Source of the DNA: Eshraghiella sp964405265
GTDB lineage: Bacteria; Bacillota; Clostridia; Lachnospirales; Lachnospiraceae
Reading direction: 5' to 3'
DNA length: 64,000 nt
NCBI GenBank assembly: GCA_964405265.1
Contig: CAYONC010000006.1
Location: forward strand, 49,943-113,942
Positions 34,239-43,617 of the stretch are shown here, in pieces (position 1 is the stretch's first letter; every line of letters begins with the position of its first letter). The notes below the pieces were generated by a model. It ran no database searches. It had not been told where the DNA came from and saw only the letters and a program-made list of their open reading frames with translations. A program made the translations under genes and the position numbers.

Positions 34239-35741
34239 CTATCCCTCTTCTTTCCAAAAGGCTGCATATCCGGTACTTTCCACTTCAGGCAGCATACCCA
34301 TGTCAAGCGATTTACACTTTGCAAAACAGTAATCTCCAATTTCCCTGAGTCTGCTGTTTCCTTCAAAAATAATATTTTTTAGATTTGCACACCCAAAGAA
34401 GGCATAATCGCCTATTCTTTCCACGCTTTCAGGAATAATTACCGTTTCGAGCATGTCACAGTCATAAAACATGCTGTTTTTAATCTCTGCTGCTCCGTCA
34501 GGAAATTTTACCTTCGTCAGTTTGTCATTGTTTCTAAAAGCATAATAATCCGTCTGCTCATAATTCTCAAGATTATTAAGATTCAGAAAGCCGTCAGCCG
34601 ATATATTGCACTTTATACCCTCAAACAATCCGGCATTCTTATTTACAACGATATCTTTTTCATCAATTATTACATTTTCGGATACTTCAACCACACCGGC
34701 AAAATCACTGCGTTCAATAATCTCTCCGACATTTTCACATCCGACATACCCGTATATTATCGTGCCCTCGGTAATAACCATGCTTACCCTTGATATTGCT
34801 GATTTAATCCTTCCTGTTTTACCAATCGTAACATCCGGACCTATGTAAAGATTTTCAGAAGCAAAAACATTGCCCAGAATCTTTACCCCCTGCTCGATAA
34901 TTATGCATCCGTCAGCAAATACATTACCGGTAATCACGGTATTATTCTTTATATGTATGCTTCCATCCGATTTCAGGTCCCCATATACGACCGCACCTGC
35001 TTCAATGGTCAGATCATAACCTGTTATTATCGTATGCTTAAATTCCTGTTCTCTTCCAACCTGCCGTATATCTCTTTTAATTTTCATGTAAACAGGGGCT
35101 TCTCTGTTGATTAACATCTCATCACACGGACTGTCGCTTACACGGACATAGTTTCTCATTTCAATTACCGGAGCATACAGTCTTTTAAATCTGCAATGAG
35201 GTTCAATTATGAGCCTTTCACCTGATGATACGCTTTTTCCGGCATTGGTTCCCTTTTTTATGACTGTAAACAGCTTGCCGTCCGCCCATCTCTGTATCTC
35301 TGAATTTTCTCCGATAATCACATTCTTCTCGCCGGCAACGGCACGCAGCACGGTATTTCCTGCAAACTCAACGCTGTCAGCTGCATAGATTTCCTTTTCA
35401 AAAACGGTTTTAACCTTAAATTCCGCTTTGTTGCTGATGTAACATATGTTTTTGACTTTTTCGCCAAGCGGCTCTCTGCCGTTCCAGAAAATAATTTTTT
35501 CACTCTTGGACAGTCTCACGGTTTCCACAACGCTCTGACCGTTTTCCGGAATTTTTACCGGTTCAACACCTGCCATAAGCTGTCTGAATGAATTGGAAAA
35601 ATATCTGGCATCTTTTACATTATCATTTTTTACCATCAGTGACTTTTCCGTACCTGCATTATATTTAATCCTCTTAGAAAGCATAAAGGGAAAAATAAAA
35701 AGCAGTATAAATATAATACAAACTATAATCAATGGAATCAT
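34239..35741 (-). CDS. Membrane-anchored bactofilin-like/LRR_5 protein
   Basis: A 500-residue protein with one N-terminal membrane helix. Residues about 200-340 form hexapeptide-like beta-helix turns (DLTIEAGAVVYGDLKSDGSI; NVFADGCIIIEQGVKILGN) like polymer-forming bactofilins. Residues about 395-500 are BspA-type leucine-rich repeats (LETVIIPESVERIGDYAFFGC). This combination suggests a scaffold on the membrane that organises the synthase or the polymer; that is inference. GAGGAG precedes the ATG, and it is tightly packed against the glycosyltransferase gene (1-base gap). Confidence 0.75.
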   Translation of the reverse strand: MIPLIIVCIIFILLFIFPFMLSKRIKYNAGTEKSLMVKNDNVKDARYFSNSFRQLMAGVEPVKIPENGQSVVETVRLSKSEKIIFWNGREPLGEKVKNICYISNKAEFKVKTVFEKEIYAADSVEFAGNTVLRAVAGEKNVIIGENSEIQRWADGKLFTVIKKGTNAGKSVSSGERLIIEPHCRFKRLYAPVIEMRNYVRVSDSPCDEMLINREAPVYMKIKRDIRQVGREQEFKHTIITGYDLTIEAGAVVYGDLKSDGSIHIKNNTVITGNVFADGCIIIEQGVKILGNVFASENLYIGPDVTIGKTGRIKSAISRVSMVITEGTIIYGYVGCENVGEIIERSDFAGVVEVSENVIIDEKDIVVNKNAGLFEGIKCNISADGFLNLNNLENYEQTDYYAFRNNDKLTKVKFPDGAAEIKNSMFYDCDMLETVIIPESVERIGDYAFFGCANLKNIIFEGNSRLREIGDYCFAKCKSLDMGMLPEVESTGYAAFWKEEG

Positions 35742-35742
35742 C

Positions 35743-37035
35743 CTAATTCTCCTCTTCTAATGTTCCGCCGCTTCCGTCATTATCATTATTTCTCTTAGTC
35801 TTCGCCCACTTGACTTTTCTGTTGGTTATACGGTCCACAACAGCATCAATAAATCCAAGCGATATGTACCACATATAAAAATAAAAGCTGAAACAGAGCT
35901 GAGGAAGTGCAAGCATATCCTCTTCCATGCCGTCAATGAAAGCACCTGCACCGATTTCAAAAAACGGAGCAAAGTTACCCCATGCATTGTACATACCCAC
36001 AGCAAGCATGACACCCCATCCTGCCAGTATACTCATCCTGCCCATAAAGAACAGTATGAGACAGTCTATCTGTGCAACAGCAAGGAGAAAAGGGACCGCA
36101 TAAACCAGAAGAAGCAGCATACCGTCTATTCTCTCTCGCGCCTTAATTTTCCGTGAAAAAAGGAACTTAAAAAAATACTTAAACAATACTTCGTTATGTC
36201 CTCTTGACCATCTTCTTATCTGTTTTCCCCTGACCTGCCATGTTTCCGGTGATTCTTCATAACACTCCGCACTGTTGTCATATACGACATTCCAGCCTTC
36301 GGAATAAAGTCTGTATGTCAGCTCGGTATCCTCTGCAAGTACCTTGGTGTCAAATCCGCCCGTAGCAAGCATGAAGCTCTTTCTGAATCCTCCGACCGTT
36401 CCGCCGTACTGCGGAAGAAGTCTCAGATTATATCTTGCCTGCTGGTCAATCTGATATCCGCCCGAACGCTCCAGGTTAAGGAGAACCGTTAACAGATTCT
36501 TCTTCGCATTAATCGGAATAACCCTGCCCATTACCGCACCCACCTTAGGGTCCTTAAAAGCTGATGCAAGCTTTTTAATAAGGTTCTTTGACGGTCTGTA
36601 ATCTGCATCAAATACAACAATTACTTCACCCGTGGCAATCTGCAGTGCATCATTAAGTCCTACCGGCTTGCCTCTCTCACCCTCGCCACGACGGTGTATG
36701 ACTTTAATAAAAGGATACTTTTCATGATAAGAATCCACTATCTCAGCCGTTCTGTCCTCGGAATGGTCATCTATCGCAATTATTTCAAATTTATCCATGT
36801 CATAATCACATTTCAGCAGCGACTCCATCACATTGGTAACCACTGCCTCTTCATTATGCATGGGTACCATAACCGTAACCCTTGGTAAATCACTGTCATA
36901 TATATCCCTGTATGATACCCTCTGCCTTGAAAAGAGTCTGTTATATGTAAACCTGAAATGTCTGACTGCATATATTATCATCAGTACAGCCGTGAAAATT
37001 AAATATCCGTGCAAAATCTTTATGACCATTTCCAT
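35743..37035 (-). CDS. Processive family 2 glycosyltransferase (exopolysaccharide synthase)
   Basis: A 430-residue inner-membrane GT2 with one N-terminal helix and several C-terminal helices, like PgaC, hyaluronan or cellulose synthase cores. Catalytic motifs: DDHSEDRT, FDADYRP (DxD), LAEDTELTYRL (TED-like) and QIRRWSRGH (the QxxRW motif of processive enzymes). It probably both polymerises and exports the chain. There is no PilZ domain, so direct c-di-GMP activation is not indicated. GGAGG precedes the ATG. It is the second gene of the operon. Confidence 0.92.
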   Translation of the reverse strand: MEMVIKILHGYLIFTAVLMIIYAVRHFRFTYNRLFSRQRVSYRDIYDSDLPRVTVMVPMHNEEAVVTNVMESLLKCDYDMDKFEIIAIDDHSEDRTAEIVDSYHEKYPFIKVIHRRGEGERGKPVGLNDALQIATGEVIVVFDADYRPSKNLIKKLASAFKDPKVGAVMGRVIPINAKKNLLTVLLNLERSGGYQIDQQARYNLRLLPQYGGTVGGFRKSFMLATGGFDTKVLAEDTELTYRLYSEGWNVVYDNSAECYEESPETWQVRGKQIRRWSRGHNEVLFKYFFKFLFSRKIKARERIDGMLLLLVYAVPFLLAVAQIDCLILFFMGRMSILAGWGVMLAVGMYNAWGNFAPFFEIGAGAFIDGMEEDMLALPQLCFSFYFYMWYISLGFIDAVVDRITNRKVKWAKTKRNNDNDGSGGTLEEEN

Positions 37036-37817
37036 ACTCCCTCCACTTCCATACTTTTAAACTTTCTGCTTGCATACTTCATAAACACTGAATACACTCC
37101 CACCATTATCATGAAATCAAAAAGTATACCGAAAGAAAAATACAGCACTGCCATAAAAAGATATGATGCTTTAGCAATTATGAACAGATATAATATATAT
37201 CTCACGAATCCAAACAGGAATGAAATACAGCCGAGTATAAAAAATGATGAGATTCTCAAAACGGCAACCCTCGTTATCAGGGAAGTGGTAAGCCAGTATA
37301 TAACCATTATCATGAGCCATGCAACAATCTGCTGCTTCATATAAAATGAAGAATACTCATTAAGATCATACGGAAATCCGGCCGCATCAGCCACAACAAA
37401 ATATATCGATGATATAAGATGTATATACAGGGCTATGGTTAAAAATATCATAACAGGCTTTTTATCACTTTTGATACGCGAGCATATTATAATAAGAACA
37501 AGCGTAACTATAACACTCAGAAATGACATTATGAAAGACGGAGTCTTACCTTCCATTTCCACACAGTACACACCTCCGAATACCGGCAGGAAATCAGCCT
37601 CCCTTATTCCTGTGACATCACCGGTTATTCTCTCAAGTATGTCCGCGGCATAACGTGCCATAAAATGTGACAGGCCGTTATACAAAAACAAAAAGGCGAC
37701 CACCATTGGAACAAGCACCAGAACAATCTGCAGCACATAAGCAGTCAGGTTCCTGTCCAGATGTCTGTAATCCCTTGAATAACTGATGTTTAACTTATTC
37801 TTATCTTCATTAACCAT
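37020..37817 (-). CDS. Unrecognised polytopic membrane protein, first gene of the exopolysaccharide operon
   Basis: A 265-residue protein with about six membrane helices and a short extracytoplasmic loop after helix 1. I do not recognise the family. The ATG at 37817 has AAAGGGAA upstream; a longer frame starts at a GTG. It overlaps the glycosyltransferase gene by 16 bases and directly follows a consensus promoter, so it is co-expressed with the synthase and may be a partner in polymer export or assembly (inference). Confidence 0.72.
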   Translation of the reverse strand: MVNEDKNKLNISYSRDYRHLDRNLTAYVLQIVLVLVPMVVAFLFLYNGLSHFMARYAADILERITGDVTGIREADFLPVFGGVYCVEMEGKTPSFIMSFLSVIVTLVLIIICSRIKSDKKPVMIFLTIALYIHLISSIYFVVADAAGFPYDLNEYSSFYMKQQIVAWLMIMVIYWLTTSLITRVAVLRISSFFILGCISFLFGFVRYILYLFIIAKASYLFMAVLYFSFGILFDFMIMVGVYSVFMKYASRKFKSMEVEGVWKWS

Positions 37818-37858
37818 GTTAAGTTCCCTTTCCACATCAATTCTTTCCTAAGTCTGCT

Positions 37859-37887
37859 ATTATACTAAAATGTATTATTTATGTCAA
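37859..37887 (-). promoter_or_regulatory. Consensus sigma-70 promoter of the exopolysaccharide operon
   Basis: On the minus strand: perfect TTGACA (37882-37887), a 17-base spacer and perfect TATAAT (37859-37864). No riboswitch lies between it and the first gene, so the operon itself is not under the c-di-GMP riboswitch found further downstream. Confidence 0.9.
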
Positions 37888-37918
37888 CGTTTTTATTACT
37901 AAACGGTCAATTATACAA

Positions 37919-37958
37919 ATATGCCGGCTATCTTCCAAATGGCTGATAACCGGCATAT
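37919..37958 (-). terminator. Terminator of the ABC export operon
   Basis: ATATGCCGG pairs with CCGGCATAT (inner ATAG/TATC extension), with a modest T-rich tail on the minus strand, 10 bases after the permease stop and before the exopolysaccharide promoter. Confidence 0.7.
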
Positions 37959-37967
37959 TTTACACTT

Positions 37968-40388
37968 TTATTCTTTACTGAGACATTCCGCAATGTCCAT
38001 CCGTCCGTTAATTTTTCTGAATATAAATACCATTATTACCGTTACGGCAACAATACTGCATGCCGGAATAATGAATACATAAGGAAGTATTTCAAACAAA
38101 AATGAGCTGATAAGCGTCCGTATGTAAAAATGTGCAATATAACAGCCTGCAAGCGACAGACCGGTACCTGCAATAACTGCCGTTACAGTGGTTATTATAT
38201 ATTCATAAGACATAAACAGCAGCAGTCTGTCATCATCAACTCCCATTGCCTTCATGACGGCAACCTGTTTGCGGTTCTGCCTGAACTTATCAATATAGCT
38301 TACTAACGTATTTACGATAAGTATGGCAAGAAGAAGAGCACTTCCCGAATATACAACGGTGCTGATCATATTTTTCTGTTTCCTGATTTCTGCTTTTTCC
38401 CATGACAGATCCGATACGGACATATCGGAACAGCCCTTGAAAAATTCCATGATGCTTTCATAATCCTCATCTGAATTAAAATACAGATACTGTGGATAAT
38501 TATATCTGTAATTGGATATCCTCGAAAATAAATTCATGTTAACAATAATTACCGGAAGATAATTACTGTCCTCTAACGGAAGATTAATTTCCGTTACGGT
38601 CTCCCTTACATTGAGTTCCTTTTTCTCATCACTGCCGACAAATCCGATAACAAGCCGGTCCCCTTTCTCTATCCCTGTTTCAAATCCTGCTCCGTCCGGA
38701 GTCTTTACATGCTTAACGATGATACATTCATCATCATCCAATGAAATACATGACTCCCCTTCAAGCTCATATGTATGTCTTAACATTTCTTCATCAGCAC
38801 CAATGACAAAAAAGCCGGCAGTATACAGCCTGTCATCTATATGGTCAAGCTCAACCGCACTCTGTGCATCACTGTTTTTCAGATATTTTACAAACTCTGC
38901 GGATAAATCCGATTTCTTTACCTCAAGACTGTATGTCTGGGCAAAAAAAGGAAATAGTTCAAACATCCCGCTGTTTTTTTTCATTTCTTCATATTTAATA
39001 TGGTTTGCTTCCGTTCCGTCAATCTGATCCGCAAAGGACGAATACGAATAATCCACCCTGTAATCATACCGGTATTCCCCACTGTCCCTGTAAATATAAT
39101 GTGAGACATACATAAATAGCGAAGTAAATACCATCGCCGCAACAAGTCCGAAAAGTGACATTACATATTTTCCGGAACGCATTGACATATTGAGCTTTGC
39201 CATTTGCAGAAACGGAAGCTTATATTCAGACACTGAAATCTTATATGTTTTTTTCCTTCTCTTTCTTCTGTCAATGTCATTCGCACCCGAAAGTGCGCCT
39301 GCCGTATCATGCGGCAGCATTTTTGCAAAACCGACTGCCGAAAATGTGATACATCCTGCAATGTAAGGTATCACAATCCTTCCGGCCTTAGCAATAAATT
39401 TCATAACAGGAGCTGCTCCGAGAACTGATGAAGTAATAACCGCACCTGTAGCTGACAGTACAATGCCTGACGGCAGAAACAGCATTATAAGCATCATCAG
39501 AACAGCGCCGGTCATTTTTCTTCCCTGTATACCCAATGCGTTATAAATTGCAGCATTTTTTATGTTATTCCTGCTCATAAGCGTAAATATTGACACAAAC
39601 AGAATCACCATGAATATTATTATCACATAAAGCATGGCGTCACATGTACCTAAAAATATATCCGTAGTTTTGCCTTCAGCATTAATTCCCGCATACGCAA
39701 GGGCATCTTCATTGTAAGATATATTCTTTTCATCAAGATGATATGTATGCATTAAGCGCTCTTTTTCCGCTGTCAGACTTCTGTCGGTCATACATAAAAC
39801 AGAATAAAAATTTCCGGACATACCGGTATTTTTTTCACAGGCATCATAATTCATGATAAAGTCAGTCCTATATATGCCCACGTAACTCAGGTATTCATTG
39901 CTGCGTATAATCCCCGTTACACTGTAATCCCTGCCGTCAAGCGTAATTTTCAACAATTTTCCTTCTTCATACGACAGCCCGCACCGGTTAAGATAATCCT
40001 GTTCGCACAGTATTTCGTCTTCAGTTTCCGGAAATCTTCCGCTGACAAGTTCAATATCAGATAATCCGAAAACATCCTCTGATGCATATATTATTCTTCC
40101 TGTTCTGTCTTCCGTATAATCCGTATATAACACGGCTGTTTTATTCAGCTGAGTATCATCTGCCATTTCCCGTGCAGTCTGATGCGAAACATCATATATA
40201 TACAACCGGTATGAACCGTATGTTTCATATCCCTGTCTTATATTTTTTTCGGTTGAAATTTCTCTGTAACCCACATATGACAGCATAAATGCCATACTGA
40301 ATACAGTAACAAAAAAAAGCAATACTCCGGGCTTCAAATTCCGCCTGAAGGACTTGCCGATTAAAGAGCTTATTCCGTGTACCATCAT
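37968..40388 (-). CDS. FtsX-like ABC transporter permease, large
   Basis: A protein of about 806 residues with two FtsX-type halves: an N-terminal helix (about 20-40), an extracytoplasmic domain, a helix bundle (about 240-350), a second extracytoplasmic domain (about 410-650) and a C-terminal bundle ending in NGRMDIAECLSKE. VVYSGSALLLAILIVNTL and KQVAVMKAMGVDDDRLL are typical FtsX permease motifs. It pairs with the ATPase encoded just upstream. Substrate unknown; related systems export or sense lipids, peptides or antimicrobials. ATG codons at 40388 and 40385 both lie near an AGGGG site. Confidence 0.87.
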   Translation of the reverse strand: MMVHGISSLIGKSFRRNLKPGVLLFFVTVFSMAFMLSYVGYREISTEKNIRQGYETYGSYRLYIYDVSHQTAREMADDTQLNKTAVLYTDYTEDRTGRIIYASEDVFGLSDIELVSGRFPETEDEILCEQDYLNRCGLSYEEGKLLKITLDGRDYSVTGIIRSNEYLSYVGIYRTDFIMNYDACEKNTGMSGNFYSVLCMTDRSLTAEKERLMHTYHLDEKNISYNEDALAYAGINAEGKTTDIFLGTCDAMLYVIIIFMVILFVSIFTLMSRNNIKNAAIYNALGIQGRKMTGAVLMMLIMLFLPSGIVLSATGAVITSSVLGAAPVMKFIAKAGRIVIPYIAGCITFSAVGFAKMLPHDTAGALSGANDIDRRKRRKKTYKISVSEYKLPFLQMAKLNMSMRSGKYVMSLFGLVAAMVFTSLFMYVSHYIYRDSGEYRYDYRVDYSYSSFADQIDGTEANHIKYEEMKKNSGMFELFPFFAQTYSLEVKKSDLSAEFVKYLKNSDAQSAVELDHIDDRLYTAGFFVIGADEEMLRHTYELEGESCISLDDDECIIVKHVKTPDGAGFETGIEKGDRLVIGFVGSDEKKELNVRETVTEINLPLEDSNYLPVIIVNMNLFSRISNYRYNYPQYLYFNSDEDYESIMEFFKGCSDMSVSDLSWEKAEIRKQKNMISTVVYSGSALLLAILIVNTLVSYIDKFRQNRKQVAVMKAMGVDDDRLLLFMSYEYIITTVTAVIAGTGLSLAGCYIAHFYIRTLISSFLFEILPYVFIIPACSIVAVTVIMVFIFRKINGRMDIAECLSKE

Positions 40389-40397
40389 AATCACCCC

Positions 40398-41060
40398 TTA
40401 AACGATTTTTTTGTCTGATGTAAATCTTCTCACGCTGTCAGCATAACGTGTCAGCGATTCATCATGTGTTACATACACAAGTGCGATTCCATACTCTTCA
40501 CAGCACCGGTTAAGCAGTTCCATCACGCTCCTGCTGTTTTCTTCATCAAGATTACCCGTTGCTTCATCAGAAAAAATTATCCGCGGAGTTCCGACAATGG
40601 CACGTGCTATTGCCACACGCTGCATTTCTCCTCCGGACAGCTGGTGCGGGAGATGATTCATCCTGTGACTGAGATTAAGTATTTCGCATATGTCCTTTAT
40701 TCTTTCCATATCCGGTTTTTGTTTTTTTGCAAGAACCGGAACCAGAATATTATCAGACACGGTAAGTGTTGAAATCAGGTGGTATGCCTGAAAAATAAAG
40801 CCAAAGCTGTTAAGACGCAGGTCTGTCAGCTTGGATGCTTTCATCGCTGACATTTCTTTGCCCTCAAAGAAAAGCTTTCCCGAATCACATTTCGTAAGTC
40901 CGCTTAATACGTTGAGAAGCGTGCTTTTACCTGTTCCAGATGGTCCGAGAACCGCAACCTTTTCTCCCTCGTCAACAGAAAAATCAATGTTGTCCAGTAC
41001 CTTTATTTCATTGTCACCGAGATAAAAACTCTTTGATATATTTTCAGCTTTTAATAACAT
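40398..41060 (-). CDS. ABC transporter ATPase (MacB/LolD type)
   Basis: A 220-residue ATPase: Walker A GPSGTGKST, Q loop FIFQAYHL, signature QLSGGEMQRVA, Walker B IIFSDEATGNLDEE, His loop YVTHDES. The ATG at 41060 has AGGAG 7 bases upstream and begins MLLKAENISKSF; the upstream in-frame ATGs overlap the preceding gene. It energises the large permease encoded downstream. It is the second ATPase of this operon (see 42964-43617), so the operon holds two ABC modules. Confidence 0.93.
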   Translation of the reverse strand: MLLKAENISKSFYLGDNEIKVLDNIDFSVDEGEKVAVLGPSGTGKSTLLNVLSGLTKCDSGKLFFEGKEMSAMKASKLTDLRLNSFGFIFQAYHLISTLTVSDNILVPVLAKKQKPDMERIKDICEILNLSHRMNHLPHQLSGGEMQRVAIARAIVGTPRIIFSDEATGNLDEENSRSVMELLNRCCEEYGIALVYVTHDESLTRYADSVRRFTSDKKIV

Positions 41061-41064
41061 AATT

Positions 41065-41667
41065 TTACTCCTGACCATAATATGGATTGTACGGTGTAGT
41101 AACCACCGCATGTTCGCTTAAATCATATGAATATTTAATATTTTTTGCTATCCTGTTGCTCATGTAAACCGTTATTTTATATTCCTTGAGATGTTCTGCA
41201 ATCGCTTCATCATCCATTCCCGGACAGTACATGAGACACATAAAACATCCGACATTTTCACTGACAACTCTTGAATATAATGTTTCAACACTAACGTCGA
41301 ACGGATATGCATAACTCAACATTGACTCATTTCCGTTATATTCTATGTAGCAGCCTGTTATATCATACTCAAGGAAACTTTTATTTTCAAAATCCACAAA
41401 CACATATATCTCGCGATAATCATCTGCAATATCCGATGGAAATCTGTCCTCCGTACGGAAATACACCCATGTATCATCATCCGGATCAGAATAATACTTA
41501 ATGAGTTCATCAAGCTCTTCCTGTTCAATCTCTGATATCCACATTGTGATGTCATATCCCTTGACTCCATAACGGGTCTGATATGTAAACAGTCCTGCCA
41601 ATGTGCCTATAAGCACTATCAATACGGATATAACAATAAATGCTTTTGAATGTATAAGTTTCTTCAT
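41065..41667 (-). CDS. Single-pass membrane protein of unknown function in ABC operon
   Basis: A 200-residue protein with one N-terminal membrane helix (about 8-27) and an acidic extracytoplasmic domain containing a Cys pair (CFMCLMYC). I do not recognise the family. It lies between the frameshifted permease and the second ABC module, so it is probably an accessory extracellular subunit or sensor of that transporter. No enzyme motif is visible. Confidence 0.6.
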   Translation of the reverse strand: MKKLIHSKAFIVISVLIVLIGTLAGLFTYQTRYGVKGYDITMWISEIEQEELDELIKYYSDPDDDTWVYFRTEDRFPSDIADDYREIYVFVDFENKSFLEYDITGCYIEYNGNESMLSYAYPFDVSVETLYSRVVSENVGCFMCLMYCPGMDDEAIAEHLKEYKITVYMSNRIAKNIKYSYDLSEHAVVTTPYNPYYGQE

Positions 41668-41681
41668 GCTGTTTCAACTCC

Positions 41682-42967
41682 TTAATCCCATCGTATAGCT
41701 TCCGTCGGACGTATTTTGGATGCCGTAAGTGCCGGTATAAAGCAGAATACAATTCCCTGCAATATGGAAATACCGAACATGGACAGTATAAGCTTTCCGC
41801 TCAGTATCAGTCTTATTTCCATATATAAATGTCCAATAAGATATGATGTTGCCAGATTGCAGATAATAACACCGAAAAACAATGTCACAAACCCTGCTGC
41901 CAGTGCCGTAATTATTCCTTCTATTATAAACTGACAGACAATATCTGTTTCGGAAGCTCCCAGTGCACGCCTGATTCCTATTTCATATGTTCTTTCTTTT
42001 ACCGAAAAAATATAAATTGTAACTATCATAAAACCGGATATCACAATCAGTACAACTATTATTGCATTAATAAATCCATGTATTTTTATTTCCAGATTCC
42101 TTACTTCTTTAACAAGCCGATTCTGTGAAACAATGCCCGCATTAATGTCATAAACAACGGATTTTTCGCTCAGCTCATCAATCAGACTGTCAATATCACC
42201 ATCCTGCAGCAATCCCGTATTCACAATATATCTTTCTTCAGTACTGCTTTCTTCTCCCATATTATTGACATAATTATATGTCGTGTATGCAACGGACGTA
42301 TTGCTGTATTTTACGGTATTACCCTGTTCCAGCAGCTTATTAAATTCTAAATTCATGCTGCGTCTTGAAGGCAAATCTTCTATTACTGCCACTACAACAA
42401 ACCTGTCATATCCGTCCGGAGATATTACATCTAAATACTCCCCTACCGCATTTTCTTTTTGAAACCAGAATATAGCAGTGCTTCTTTCGATAATTATACA
42501 ATTATCGCCTTTTTTTATATTTTCTTCCGAGAAATCCGCGCCATAAAGAATCTCTGCTCTTGCCAGTGATATATATTCATCTCCGATATAAGGAATTGCC
42601 GTATCTGATATGCCGGCATCTAATCCTATGAGATTTACCGAATTGATTACCTCAATGTTCTTGTATTGATAATCCCTATTGACAGTATATGCGCTTCCTA
42701 TAATGTTGCATCTGCCAACAGACAGATTATCATCATAGTTCTGTATTTCTTCTATTATCCTGCCCTCTTCATCATACACAAGAAAACTGTTTTCATCAAA
42801 ATTACAGGCTTCCTTATACAAACTGTTAATATAACCGTCCACAGCTGCATTTCCAAGCAGATAAACAAACAATCCGAGGTTATTCCCGTAAGCGTAAGGA
42901 GAAACCTTGTTTTATTTCTAAACATATACAGGATGTTTAACCTTAAATATAATAATATTTTTTTCAT
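41682..42967 (-). pseudogene. MacB/FtsX-type permease gene with a one-base frameshift
   Basis: Two overlapping frames together encode one FtsX permease of about 428 residues. The first (from ATG 42967, MKKILLYLRLNILYMFRNK) overlaps the stop of the upstream ATPase as ATGA, so it is the true start. After LTLTGITS the reading shifts: the other frame continues GLFVYLLGNAAVDGYINS. A single missing G at about 42874-42876 (minus strand TCGGATTG where TCGGGATTG would keep frame) explains it. The rest has the periplasmic domain and three C-terminal helices with RTYEIGIRRALGASETDI and TASKIRPTEAIRWD, all intact. It is either a recent inactivating mutation or an assembly/sequencing error. Confidence 0.82.
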
Positions 42968-43617
42968 GTCAACACCCCGTCCCGCAATGTCAGTATTCTG
43001 TCTGTCCCTAATTCATCATGTAAATTATGGGTAACAAGTATTACGGTCTTTCCCTCTCCGGCAAGCTGTTTTAAAATGTTAAACGTTACGCTGCTGTTAT
43101 TTGTATCCAGATTTCCCGTAGGCTCATCCGCAAGTATTATATTGGGGTTTAACGATAACGCCCTGGCTATTGAAACCCTTTGCTTTTCACCACCGGATAA
43201 AAACTGTACAGGAACATCGGCAAGCTGCTTTATACCCAGTCTTTCGGTAAGTTCATCAATCCTTGCGGCATACTCCTTATCCATTTTTTCCTTGGAGTAC
43301 AATAACGGCATATATATATTTTCAATGGCCGTCATGTGGCTTACAAGATTGTATGCCTGAAATATAAAGCCCATATTTTTTGACCTTATACCACTGATAC
43401 CGTCATCACGCAGTTTTGACACATTTCTGCCGTCAATACGGATTTCTCCTTCATATTGTCTGTCCAGCAGCCCTATGAGATTCAGCAGTGTACTTTTTCC
43501 GGCTCCCGATTCCCCTATAATCTGTGCATACTCTCCTTTATGAAACTTTATATTTAACCCATCCAGTACATATCTCTTTCCGTCAAAGGTTTTTCTCACA
43601 TTGCACAGTTCAATCAT
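42964..43617 (-). CDS. ABC transporter ATPase (MacB type)
   Basis: A 217-residue ATPase: Walker A GESGAGKST, Q loop FIFQAYNL, signature FLSGGEKQRVS, Walker B IILADEPTGNLDTN, His loop LVTHNLHDE. It partners the permease immediately downstream. Its start overlaps the adaptor gene's stop (ATGA) and its stop overlaps the permease start (ATGA). Together with the adaptor upstream, this is a MacA-MacB-like module in a Gram-positive host. Confidence 0.94.
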   Translation of the reverse strand: MIELCNVRKTFDGKRYVLDGLNIKFHKGEYAQIIGESGAGKSTLLNLIGLLDRQYEGEIRIDGRNVSKLRDDGISGIRSKNMGFIFQAYNLVSHMTAIENIYMPLLYSKEKMDKEYAARIDELTERLGIKQLADVPVQFLSGGEKQRVSIARALSLNPNIILADEPTGNLDTNNSSVTFNILKQLAGEGKTVILVTHNLHDELGTDRILTLRDGVLT

